Source: Branchiostoma floridae (taxonomy: Eukaryota; Chordata; Leptocardii; Amphioxiformes; Branchiostomatidae). From it: a DNA stretch of 64,000 nucleotides. The notes under the pieces were generated by a model that was not told the origin of the DNA, ran no database searches, and saw only the letters and a program-made list of their open reading frames with translations. Positions 1-13,000 of the stretch are shown one piece after another (position 1 is the stretch's first letter; every line of letters begins with the position of its first letter). The translations under genes and the position numbers were made by a program. The stretch lies in contig NC_049980.1 in assembly GCF_000003815.2 (NCBI RefSeq), positions 17,523,154 to 17,587,153 of the forward strand, written 5' to 3'.

Positions 1-868
1 TGGTCAGTGATCCTAATAACCAAATGCAAACATCACTATCTCATTGCAAAATCTTGCTCTCAAGAAGCATTCAGTTTACCTAGTAGTATCCCTGTCCTAT
101 AGGCAACAGCCGGCTACTCTTAGTAAACCTAATAGCAACTTTACCACGCCTGCACATCTTAAGGTTTCCCTTCAGTGATTCTATCTTCTCAGTAACAAGT
201 CATTGACATGTGGAACACACAACCTAGTAAACGTAGTGAAGTGCAAACTTGGCATTCGGTCTGAAGCTCTTCTTCAGTTCTAATTTTGACTTTGCACCTT
301 TATCTGCTTGCAAATGCCCAATATGCACAACCTGCTCATCGGATCCTAATGTAGACCATTTCTGTAAATACAATGCATAATGCAATATGCCATTTGCATG
401 TAGATTAAGACTACAGTCCAAAAGTGGATGACAAAGCCTGTAAAAAAGCTGATGAGACCTAGTAGCCATAGTTTCACCAACCATAATGATTGCAAATATC
501 GGTACTCCCTTAACCTGTACAATCACCTGCACTGACAATCACCTATAGTGGAATTCAGTAGAAACCTAGCTAGAAACCACAGGATAATGTCAGCTGCAAA
601 TATCATGGGTCAAAATTCCCACAAACGTATCCAATGTTTTATACATGACCAAAGCAGCCGATATCATGCACAAAGACAGACTGGTATCAAGTCTTGTTCT
701 CCAAATTCTGGAACTGCTTGTAATATCTGCATGTTTGAACAATTTTAGCAGCAACCCTTCACCATCTGTGCTACCAGTGAACCAGCACAATTCTGTTGTC
801 AGTGGGTAATGCTACAGGTTACCAGTTATAAATTCTAATTTTCTAGGACACTGACGGCTGTCACTTGG
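1..868. other. 3' flank, nothing recognised
   Basis: Downstream of the giant gene's stop. I see only short chance open frames, with no domain similarity and no flanking splice signals that fit an exon. It may be 3' UTR plus intergenic DNA. Confidence 0.4.
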
Positions 869-874
869 TTTAAT
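869..874 (-). other. Possible polyadenylation signal (ATTAAA) of the giant gene
   Basis: On the minus strand the hexamer ATTAAA lies about 120 nt after the stop codon at 996-998. No AATAAA was seen on this strand between 1 and 995, so this variant is the best candidate. Transcript data would decide. Confidence 0.35.
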
Positions 875-995
875 TATTTCTGTAGGAAGTTTGACCCATA
901 GAGGCAATCCATTACAAGAAAGGTACTAAAAATTCAGACTTAATCATGGTAAATCTTTTTTGCAATGCCTTACTTAGGAGGTCTCTGGTGGTAGT

Positions 996-1041
996 TTAGG
1001 CATGGCTCTCCCCAGTATCTGGTTCCACTGTTGCCTTGGGC
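996..1041 (-). CDS. Last coding exon: short cytoplasmic tail and stop
   Basis: The acceptor follows a TGTGTGCAG at 1042-1050. Joined to the TM exon (which ends with two bases of a codon), the frame reads [14 protein letters not shown] and then TAA. The tail after the helix is therefore only about 17 residues ([18 protein letters not shown]) with no recognised signalling motif. Another acceptor a few bases downstream would give a different short tail, so the exact end is moderately sure. Confidence 0.6.
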
Positions 1042-4000
1042 CTGCACACAAGATAAGAGTATTAGAACAGAAATGGCCATGCTCATTGCACACAGTATAT
1101 GAATGATAAATGATGGGTAATAATGTAATGTAGTCTGTTAAAAAGGGATAAATCTAAATTTCTAAAATGAATGGAATTCTGGTGAAAGGTTGTAAACAGC
1201 AAGTAATCTCTTCTCATATTATCATTGCTTGATTCAACTTTAAACAGAGCATCAATGTTAAAAAAGGGGCAATTGGCTCAATAAAAACAGCACACCACAT
1301 ATTATGATGTTTATATTTTACAAAACTTAAACAAGAACATACTTTTTGTGTATGACAGTAGATCAGCTTATTTTACTCCTAATAAACATTCACACTCATA
1401 TATACTTGTAGCCTGAGTATACTTACTTCCAACGGAATATATAGAGCACAGCTATGAGGATTAACACCAGTATGACCAGGATGCCCAGTGCAATCACAGC
1501 TATAGCCCAGCCTGGCGTGCCGGACTCAGCAGCAGTTGGTTCTGCCAAGAGGTCATGTGGAGTATAGCCAACAACCTGTGTGAAAACAAGCAGAAAACGT
1601 TATTTTTGAAAATGAATCCTGTAACAGTACTATACAGTTCATTTTTAACACTGTATCATCTGTCTTTGACAGATAATGTAGAACCATCAAATCTCCTGCT
1701 GTCAATCTATTAGCCACTCCATGGATGGTGTGTAGACTATAGGAGCTAGCATAAAGAGAAATGCACAATCCATCTATGAAGTTGTTTAAAACAATTACTA
1801 CGCTTCTGTTTCCAATTAGAAAGCACATCTCATTCTTCATAATCATACCCCAAAGCATTATTAGGGCATTCAAACTAGCCTGACTGTATGGTTTTGACAT
1901 TAACTTCCTGACATTAGCACATTTTCATAATTATTTCATACTTTTAGCACAGAAAGTCGAGAAACCATCAAAATGTTAGCCCAGGACCCAGCCAGTAACT
2001 ATTTTAGACCCACAACTTTTGGTAAGTTCTGCATGCATGATGTCATGACTTCAAGTGCATTGAATGATGATGGCAGACCCCAGTGGTCCAAGACAAAGAG
2101 AATGTCCAGGGCAACCACGTCTGCTTTCAACACCAGTCAAGTAAACAAAGATTCAAGAGAACCTAAAGGATCATGAGCACTTAACTACACAACAAAAAAG
2201 GACACATCCTGTAACAAACTGACTTACATTTTGCACATCAGTCTTGCCCCTCTGCAGTGCTATCTTCAGCTCATCTCGATCAAACAGGTAGAAACCAGTT
2301 AGGGTCCTGTTCAGCTGCCTAGACAGTTCTGGGTGTGGCAAGCTCATAGCAAGCTCAGAAGGAGTGCAAAGGTCATTCTGCTGGGGGATGTGGACAATTA
2401 TGCCAACTCTGAAAAAAAGGGACATTTATGTTCAGTCAAAGAAAATGGATGACATCATGATGACAATTCTGACCATCATAATTATTGTAACCATAAAGAC
2501 TTTAACTTTCAATTATACAATTTGAAAATATGTTTACTTAAGCAAAGGCTGACATACATAGAAGTGACATGAATCACATTTTAACTGATAAATATCTAAA
2601 TCTGGAAAAAGAGAGAAATGTCTTTTAGATGTTGTTATCTAAATGATAATACTGGTAAAAGATGACCAGTGGTAAAGAGTTATCTTAAATTCTATAATAA
2701 TTAAGTTGAACCTTTTTTATATGACTACATTATGCTTACTCCAAATTCTTGTCGTTATCAACGCCCCTTGGAGTGCCAGGGATGAAAGTGATGTCGTTCA
2801 CACCTACAATGTCTCCTCTATTAGGTCTGGAAAAAAATGAAGACACAATTATCAATAACACTTTAATTAGAATTGACAACATGCCTATTACGTAGGAAAG
2901 CATATTTTGCAAAATGAAAATTTGTCACCATTGTCTGGCTGAGTTTTGAATTAGTGAACACACATCAATATATTTCAAGTGATCACGTTGTCAATATTGA
3001 TGACAAAAGGTGCATTTTCTGACTAGTACATCATAACTTACCCTTGGTCTTCTGAAGCCTCTGGGCAGCATATGGGGAATGCACCCCTTCCTCTGCAGTA
3101 CCTATTAACCAGGTTGGATACCTTTGCTCTTAGAGCTGCTTCCACCATTGGGTACTGGAATACAGATTCAGAGTATAAATGCCATGAGAATTAGAAATAG
3201 GCTTATGCCTTATATTATTAAGTTGCTATGTTCACCTGTGGCCATCAAAAGATAAGAATCATAGAATCTATTCAGTCTCACCTCTCCAGCAGGCATGTCT
3301 TTAAACTTCAAGAAAACAGCATTCTCCCTTTCAGTTGCATCAGCTGAGGTGAAAGATAAAATTAAGACCTTTCAAGCCCATGTTTGGAAACATCCATTGT
3401 GCTAGATAGAATAATCATTGTATTTAAGATCATTATTACAATCTATTGTGCCTTGCAGAAAATTTGTACATTATAGTAAATTATTAACAAGGATGAGCAT
3501 TCCCTCTTTATAACTTATTAACTTGGAAAAGGAGGGACTGTATCATACTTGTGCAGCCTGTCATTAATTTCTTTCTGACGTTTTTTTTCTTTCTATGGTA
3601 CCGTTACCATCATCAAAAAGCAAAATGTTCTATTAGATGTGGAGGAAATTATAAAGCATCAAGAGGGATCAAGTACTGTCTCAAATACAAGTTAATATCA
3701 ATGTACAATGCCATGTATAATACTAAGAATTTGGTCTCTGCTGTGACTCACAGGGACAGTTATTCTCCGCACACATCTGCACACCAGTGCTGCTCCCCTG
3801 ACATGTTGGCTGGCCAAAACTAGGTGCAGGGCTGTCGCACACCCTGGTCCTGGACTGCATGCCTAGGTCACATGACTTACTGCAAGGCCCCCAGTCAGAC
3901 CAAGGTCCCCAGCCACCAGAGTTCACTACAGTGAGTGAGGTGGGATGGAAGGGGAAATATACATACAAGCCTTTAGTGACATACTAACTATGGTTTTTCT

Positions 4001-7000
4001 ATTAAGCTTAAATGACTGAAGCATAGGAAGGGAGCTGGCTACTTTAAAATGAAATCACTACATATTAGATACACATGAAACATGAACAGAGAATGTTTAA
4101 TATTAGCCATTTAATAATATTTTACAAACTAGTGTTTAGGGATGATACAGTTAACAGCCCATTCTTTAAAAAGGTATCAACAACTATAATAGATCTGCAT
4201 GGATGTGTATGGATACTACTGCTGATTCTGAAACATCTTGCCTGAGGCTCTTGGATGAATATTTCCATTGCAGAAAACTGTTTTGTATGACTGTTGGATA
4301 TCGTACATCAATCATTTTTCATTTCTTATTCTCTTCAGTACAATGCATGCAGCAAAATGTCTAGGATCTTTAAAAAAAGTGCTAAAACCATGAATACAGT
4401 ACATCCAAAATGAAGTTTAGTGACTAAGAAAAGAATGTAATGATCACAATAATATCTATCATATATCAGTGATAAAGAATTTAACTGATTGTGTATTTCA
4501 TCTGTTCACTAAACAGTCATCACCAGAAATCCCAGGCCAGCATGCTTAGTACTGGGGAATTCTTTGACACAAAGTCTTGTAAAGCAAAAAATTCCACAAG
4601 TGCCAAGCAAGCTGACCCAGAGGTTATAGGAAGAGCTGGCAGTGAACAGCATCCAATGAAATCAATGTCAAGCCTTGATTCAACTGTGTCCATGTCACAA
4701 ATTCATAATGTGTAATGTATTCATTCTAAGGCTTGTTCCTTGATTGAAGATGGAAGACAGCATTCCCCATAAAGCTGGCAGTTCTGAACAAGTCCACTCG
4801 GTACGGGGGAATTCTATGATACAACCATGTAAAAGCCTTACATTTAACACAAAGGATTCCCCAGTGCCAAGCAGACTTGTCAAGACATAACAATGATATT
4901 CTAAGACTGTAACAGCATAATTGAAATCGGTCTCTTGACTTGAATTGACAACTGTCACTTGAATCACTCCCTCATACATTAGGCAAATAGCACTGTCAGG
5001 TAAATCTGTAGATTGTTCACAATGACCTACATGAAGATTTTTCAAACAGTCACCAGGCAGAAAACACTCACATGTGCAGGCTTTCCTGTCAACATCCATG
5101 ACATACCCACTCTGGCAGTTACACAGGTAGTATCCAGGCTTGTTCTCACAGGTGGCATGTGTGACAGATGGATCACCACAGACTGGTGGGGACAGGGCAC
5201 ATTCATCAACATCTGCAAGTATATTTAAGGGAAAAAAATGAATTAATTGATCTAGCAGTAAGTGCTATGTACAAAATAGCTGATCAGCAAATGAACTTGA
5301 ATTAGTCCCACAATAGGTATTTCTTCAAAAAGAACTGAGATTGTGGTATTAAACCTCTAGTATACAAATTTACTTTTCTTTGAGTCACAGGTATAAATGA
5401 AAGAAGAATGTAGAAAATGTATAATTTTAAACTAGGGAATTCAATGTTAAAGTGTTAACTATTATGATTAAAACAAATATGTAACATTAACCTTTAAAAA
5501 TGCTGCTTTGACAAGAATTAACACTGCACCATTAATTACAGATCTACACAATGTGATTTCTGAAGTAGAATCATTGTCAGTGATTCATGATGAGGTAACA
5601 GTCATAAACTTTGGTGTCATCCTAGGTAAACATAGAATTTCTGACTTGTATTATCTACCTTCACAAGTTCTACCATCTGCAGCCAACTGTTTCCCTCGCT
5701 GACAGACACATGTTGGTACATTCCTGAACTCAACAGGAGCCTCCACACATTCTGTTGTCATTAGTACAGCAGGTGGCTGGGTGGTTGTTGTCCTACCTGG
5801 ATTTGAACAATTTAGCCACAAAGGTCAGTTAAAGAAATAAACTTCAATTTTTATGTATTGTTGGTAAGTTCTGTCAGGTTAGGTGAATTAAATATATATA
5901 GTGAAAAAAAAAAACCTTCAAAACTTAATTCTATTAATCAATTTGTTGCTTTGACAAAGATATTGAAAAGTAAAAACATGTAAGGCTTACAAACATGGTG
6001 TAACTACACTTAAGATTTGGTGAAAGAATACTCATTTGGTTATCAATACAATATACATGCAAGTAAGAACTTAATTCACTGTCAGTATCATAAGTGACTT
6101 TTTGTCTGATATTTTTTGTCTATCCTCAATGACTGTTCAAACAATGACTAACGAACCAGTGCTTGTAGTGATGTCAGCAGTGCTGATCATGGGTGCCATA
6201 GTGGTATTATCTATAGCTGTGCTCCCCATAGATGTTCCTGTTGTTGCTGTTGATGGTGCTGCTGTTGTGCTGTCCAGGGAAGTTGTTGGCGCTGCTGTGC
6301 TGACCAGAGATGATGTTGTTGGCGCTGCTGTGCTGACCAGAGATGATGTTGTTGGTGCTGATGTGCTGTCCAGAGATGATGTTGTTGGTGATGTACTGTT
6401 CATAGAAGTCAATAGTGAGGTGGTAGTGTTCAGAGAGGCTGTTGTTGCTGCTGTAGTGGTTGTTGTTGCTGCTGTAGTGGTTGCTGGATTGGTTGTTGTT
6501 GTTGTTGTAGTGGTTGTTGTAGCAGCAACAGGGGGTGCTGATGTAGTTGTTGCTGTGCACCTTCAATGGAGAGGTCAGCAAAATCAGATAAAGCAAGTGT
6601 CTTACCCACAGACAATATAGTAAGTAGTACATAAAACTGCTAATAATGAAGTTTGAATGCTATGCAACACAAGTTAGATGTCAAATATTCATTACCATGT
6701 ACCTGTTTGTTGCTGGGTTGCTAACAGGAGTAGGAAGCATCAGACATCTGTAATCACACTTAGCTTCCCAATCTGCAGGGCACCACACGGCAGCTAAAAT
6801 GACAGAATTATCCAATATAAGAGCAACTCAGGTTGAAGTAGAGCAAGCAGGTATCACAACGTACTAGCCTGACTAAACTCCTAGTGGCCTGCCCAACAGT
6901 CACTGGCCCTCTAGTAGGAAAGGAGAAGGGGTCAATTAATCCCAGCCTGGGTGAGAGACTGTATACATTGTGAACACACTGTCTGCTACTCAGCTTACCA

Positions 7001-10000
7001 CTGGCTTACATTTAATTCTATTCGTTGGTACTGCGCTGATGTTTTATACATTGTCAAGTAGATGCATTCATGCAAAGACTCGAAAAGTTTGAAGAAGCAC
7101 AATTAGTTTATCAAGTCAAAGGGCTGAAGAGGATGACTGTCAATCATTCATTCCAATGAAAGCACACAGAAAGGTTTTATAGCAGTACAAGAAAAGGCAA
7201 TAAATTGTGTTACTTACAGTTACATCCAGTTCTGTCATTGTAAGGCCTGTAACCCTCTGTACAGTGGCAGTCATATCCCCTGACTTTGTCCACACAGTAG
7301 GCGGTGCTACGGCAGCGGTTCAGCCATACAGATGTGCACTCATCAATATCTGGGAAGCAAATAATATAATTTTTTTACCAGGTTGTAATATGTCAACTTA
7401 CATGTATGAATGTGATGAGGACATATCAACATGAGGTACGATAAGCACTGTACATGATCTTTATCTGAATCAAAGTGGAAACTTCTTTAAATCCTGGGAT
7501 TTAGTTCTGCTTTAATGTCTGTTACAAATGACATTTAAGCAAGACTACTTTCTAGGATCTGTTATCAACAGAAATGCCTTGAAACATTCACACTCACCTT
7601 CACAGTCTTTTCCATTGGGTGTCAGCTTGCCTCCAGTTCTACAGGCACAGTGGTAACTCCCCTCCTGGTTGACACACAGGTCAGAGCATTGCCCATTGCC
7701 AGATGCACACTCATTTATATCTGGAGAAAACAAGTGGACATCAATTGCATCATCTGCTAAAAGAACAACAAGAATTTCCCACTGTCCACACATGAAATTT
7801 TATTACATATATGTTGTCTTGCAAACTGATGCATACTTAAGGTGGGGAACAATATTACTTGTTTACCTGCAATATGATCCATAACCTTACAAAATATATG
7901 ATAATGACTGCACAGAATTCAGATGTCTATTACCTAGGCAGGTGACACCATCAGACTGCAGCTGGAAGCCTGCCTTGCAGGTACAGGTGTAGCTGCCAAT
8001 CGTGTTGGTGCACTCGGCATTTGGACCACACATGTCCAAGTTGTAAAGGCATTCATCCACATCTGTAAGAGAATATTCACTGTTTTTAGAAGACATTCAC
8101 TTACTGTCAGGCATTTAAGTGTTCCACTGTACAAATCATAATTTGATTGAGCAAATTGCACAGATGTTCCGAGCAGGCCTCTTCAATACAATCATGCAGG
8201 GTAGCTTATTATCCAAGCAGTTGGGTCTAGTAGTGGCTGTTATTTCTTTACATGTAGGTTGTTCCCTCCCAATTATTGGATTTACAAGGTAAATTTTCAC
8301 TAGTTTTTTTTCAAAGTACTTTGCAGAAACTATATCATCCGCTGTACACATGTCTCTTTACATGACTGCAGTGTGACATTCCTTACCTTGGCAAAGTCCA
8401 GTAGGAGCAGGCTCATAGCTGGGTGTGTAGTCGATGGGTGTCATCTCATAGCCTGGGCCGCAGGTACAGCGGAAGCCACCAGGGTAGTTCTCACACATGT
8501 CTCCACAGCCTCCATTATTGTCCTCACACTCATCAACATCTGCAGGTTATAGTCAGTGGTAGAAAACATTAATGTTTATTTTCTTTATCTGAGGACAACC
8601 TGAAACATCTCACTGTTTCCAAAATCTACCCAGTTGCTTGAGTAACTTTTACCTTGCGTATCTCATTACTTTGATGTCTAATCTTCATTAATCTTCATTC
8701 ATGTCATTAAGATGGGTGCGTTGCATGGTGTCCAACATGATTTAGACAAAGAGATCACTCAAAAGCCTTCTGACCATGACCTACCAAGGCACGTCCGTCC
8801 ATCTGCAGCCAGCCTGTACCCAGCCACACATTCACAAGTGTAGTAGCCTGGCTGGTTGACACATCTCTGGCTGCACCTACTACTGCCTTCAATGCATTCA
8901 TTAATGTCTGAAAAAAGACAACAGTGTAATAAATGTATGTATGCATGTATCTAGCAGTCAATTCACATTATTAAGTTTTATATTGTTCTAATTATGGACA
9001 CAGAACATGTAAACAAACAAACACATACATACATAAAGAGCATAGCTATATATTGTTCAAGGTATTAGATTGAAAAAGTCACCCTTCTTACCTTCACAAT
9101 TGTTCCGCTCTTTCCTATACCCTCTTGGGCAGTGACACCAAAATGTGTCAACAATTTTGGAGCAAACAGCAATATCCTCGGGAGTGCACCATCGTGAATC
9201 ACATGTCTCATTGGCTGAAGTGAGAAAGAGGAACCTCAGCACTATCTTGAGATGTGCATTAGGAATTGCTTGGAATTCCAACTGAACTTACCTATGGACT
9301 TAAGTAATACATGGCAAAAAGTAGGTTACTTTAAGGCAAAGGTAATCACATAGCTATAGTCTTTATGAGGTTGAAGGGGCAGTGGGTTGTTATCCAATGT
9401 GCTTAAGGCATGGTATTGGAAGGTGAATCCATGCATTTCTCTCCTTCCATCCCCTTTTACTTCCCCAACTGAAGTCAGAAACACAATATTATACCTGTTT
9501 GGGGTGAGCAAAGGCATGTTAAGGGCAAAACATCAGTGGCATGTCAGGGGGCCAAACCCAGAACCTCAGCGTTCTGAGCAAAAAATCTTAACTGTTATGC
9601 CAACACCACACTACTGTAAATACATGTTAGACATCTTCTAACCAGCACAAGTTGCTCCATCTCCCAAGAGGTAGTAGGGTTCCAGGCAGTCACAGTGGTG
9701 CCAGCCTTCCTTATCAATGCAGGTGTGATTACACTTGTTCTGCCTCTCACAAGGGTTGGTGTCTAGAGGAAAGTGGGGAAACATTTGTGTCTATCATTAT
9801 CTGTGTGAAAATCTCAGGCTGGCAAAATGCACAATATAATATTATCGCATCTTAAGGTATACATGTTTGTATGAGTACAAAAGTAGGTGCAAAGATACAT
9901 ACAACTGAGTAATTGCCCTGAGCAATTGCCATGATAACACACCTGTGCAAGCCATTCCATCCTCTGACAAGACATAGTCGCCCCCGCATTCACAGTGGTA

Positions 10001-13000
10001 GCTGCCAGCAGTGTTGACACAGAGCCTCTGGCACCCACCATTGTCAACAAGGCACTCATCAGTGTCTGGAAATGGTATAGCAAGACATAACTAAATGGTA
10101 AAAGTGGAGTGATCAGTTTACATCATTTTAGCTACAACACTGGCTTAAGCCTACTCTATCGTTACTGACCCTGGTGCTGAAATCAAAATTGTTCTAAATA
10201 CATTTTGCTTCAAGTTTTCCCATATACAGAAGGATACAGTCTATGTGTCATACTCTTTGTACAGGTAGCCATTGCATACTCACCTACACATCTGCCATAG
10301 CGGTCCATGTGATGGCCAGATTGACAGGCACACCTGTAGCCAGGTGTGGTATCCTCACAGACCAGGTGAGCTGGACAGGTGTGCAAGTCTGGGCTTTCAC
10401 ATTCATTGATATCTGAAATGAGAAGGTGTTGATAAGAGCTTTTGTTCATTTTGTTAATCTTTTTGTACCTTTCATCCTTCCTGATCAGACTGGCGTAAGA
10501 TTGCTACCAGTATAATGATAAAGAGTTAACCTCATTGATATAATCCAAATAAACCTTTGTAGCTTTATCACATTCAAATACATCTGTTGTATAATGTTGC
10601 ATTCTGCTTGTGCAAAGGCTGTAATTATGGTACTAACTTTCACATTTGTTGCGGCTGTCACCAGTGATCCTGTAGCCTTCCTGGCAGGTGCAGGCATAGC
10701 CCCCTGGGTAGTTGACACAGTCCTGCTCACAGCCATGGGTGGGCTGGCCAGTATCACTATCTACCTCCAGACACTCATCTTCATCTGTCAATGATACCAC
10801 AAACATTAAACTTGCTTAAGAACAAACATATGGCTATGATCACATTTTTGCTACCAAAACTCTTTGAAATTAGGCCTAAGAGGAACATTGGTTGACGTCC
10901 TTGTTTATATTCAGTAGATTGAAGTGAATCACCTTCACAGTTTTGTCCATCTCCAGTCAACCCCTCTGGACACTGGTTGTTACAAATGTAACCTGCATCA
11001 CCGTTAGGGTCAGGGATACAGCGCCCTCCTATATGGATGAAGGTATAAACTTAAAGCATGTCAAGTAAAAAGCAAAACTCAGACCTGTTTCTTAGAAATG
11101 CACGTCAATTTTATTTGCCACTGTAACCACCCACATACCGAATAGCAAAGCAATTCATCCATGCCTTCTGGAGTCATGCTGTTCATCTATAAACAAACAC
11201 ACAAACACATTGAAAAACATAATCTACTTGGGGAAGGTAATTACGTGCAGTTTTTCAAAATCGTGGACATCTCAGCTGCTTGCAGAACTACTGACCTGGA
11301 TAGCAGGGCTGGAACTGACACATGTCAATCTGTTCCTGGCACATGTCCCCGATGAAGGCTGGCTTACAGAAGCAAACCGCCTGGCCAAACATTCCCTGTC
11401 GGTAGCTCAGGCTGCTGTAGTCACATGTGCCATAACCACTACAGTAGCAGACAATGGTCTGGGGACTTGCTATGGTCACAGCTCCTTTGTCATCCACAGC
11501 TGAAAGCATTTCAGCACACAAGGGTCATAACATGCCACAAAAGGCACACAATAGCCTAACTACCATCCGTGAGCTGCAACCCAGTCAAGAAAAATAAAGC
11601 ATGGCTGTAGAATCTTAAGTTCAACATAGATAAATACATGGGAAAAAAATGTTACTAACAAAGGCACACATGATGCATATTCGTTCGTTCGTTCGTTCGT
11701 TCGTTCGTTCGTCCCATAGCCTTTTAATCAGACGTAGGCTGATCAATTAGCCGTAGGGGCAGCACAACAACATGTTATGCCGTATCAATAGGCATTTTAG
11801 TCCCCTGGCGGCGCCTATCTCCTCTCCGGGGCATGGTGAATGATGTAAATCACCATATACTCATTTTCACCTGAGTAAAGTGGGGACAGTCGTGTAAAGT
11901 GCCTTTCCCAAGGGCACAAGATCGGTGGCGCGACAGCGGGATTCGAACCCGCAACTTCTCGGTGCAGATCCGGACATGCTGCCACTGCGCCACGCGGTCC
12001 CACGCTATGCATATTAAACTGAGAAAATGAGCCACTGTACTAATTGGGTTTCTGGCAAAGTTTGATACGAGTGATAGTTGTTGTTTTTTATATGCAGGGT
12101 ATTTGACGGCTGGTGCCTACCAGGACTTCAGTAAAATGGATTGAAAGTTGATATTCAAATTAGCAGATCAAATTACTGGTTAAAATGTAACATGTTGAAT
12201 CAATATTTTGCAAAACACCTGCTTTTTGCCTACCACTGCATCACTGTCACATTATCGTGATCGCTTGTATTCTAAAGCATACAATATACAGTCGAAGGAA
12301 AGATAAAATGAACCGAGGTGTGAAATTGAGTGGGACAAGACAGTTTGGTTCTGGGTTTGAAAGCTGTACCTTTAAATTGGATGGCTGTAGCAGCAACTAG
12401 ATCATCAACGGTTGGGGTCCAAGTAAATGTGGCTCTAATGACACCATCGTCAGTGTACAGAAAGGAAGACAAATCTCCTCCCTGAGTAAAATGAACGACT
12501 TTTAGCTACTGATCAGATAAAAACACTTTTCATATGGTAACCTTTAGATCCATGAATCCAGAAAATATCCATTTTAAGAGCTTCAAGAATTAAAAATGAA
12601 GATGAGCTACCAAAACTAAAGATCATAAAAAAATCTAAAAACTGAAAGCAAATTTCTAATATGGGTAAAACAAACCTTAGAATAGTAGTCTATGTAATAC
12701 ATTGTAACAACATTACATTTTCAAGACATGTCATTATACAATGCAAAATCCAGACTAACCTGCACTGTAATGTTCAGGACATCCCCTGGGTTTGGATCTG
12801 ACACCTCAATGGTGAGGCTGACGGGAGAGTTAACTTCTGCATGGATCTCAGATGGAGCAATGATGATTGGGGCAAAGTTACCTTTAAGGACATAGAGAAA
12901 GACAATTGCAATAAAGTTTACATGGTTTAAGAAAGCATAGTGCAAAGAAACATAATATTTCTATGTTCTTCAAATTTTGGCAATTTGAATCCCCCTATCT

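Noticed and set aside
4640-4765. Pairing between AGCTGGCAGT copies at 4634 and 4773
   Set aside because: They are direct, not inverted, copies, so no stem forms.
6102-6620. Plus-strand Val/Ala-rich 172-codon frame
   Set aside because: It is the antisense shadow of the Thr-rich mucin exon on the minus strand, which has matching splice sites and phase.
11930-12006. tRNA gene
   Set aside because: A and B boxes are present, but the segment is the head of a SINE with a tail and target duplication, and I see no complete cloverleaf with matching acceptor arms.
11815-12035. Small protein frames of 61-65 residues
   Set aside because: They lie entirely in the SINE.
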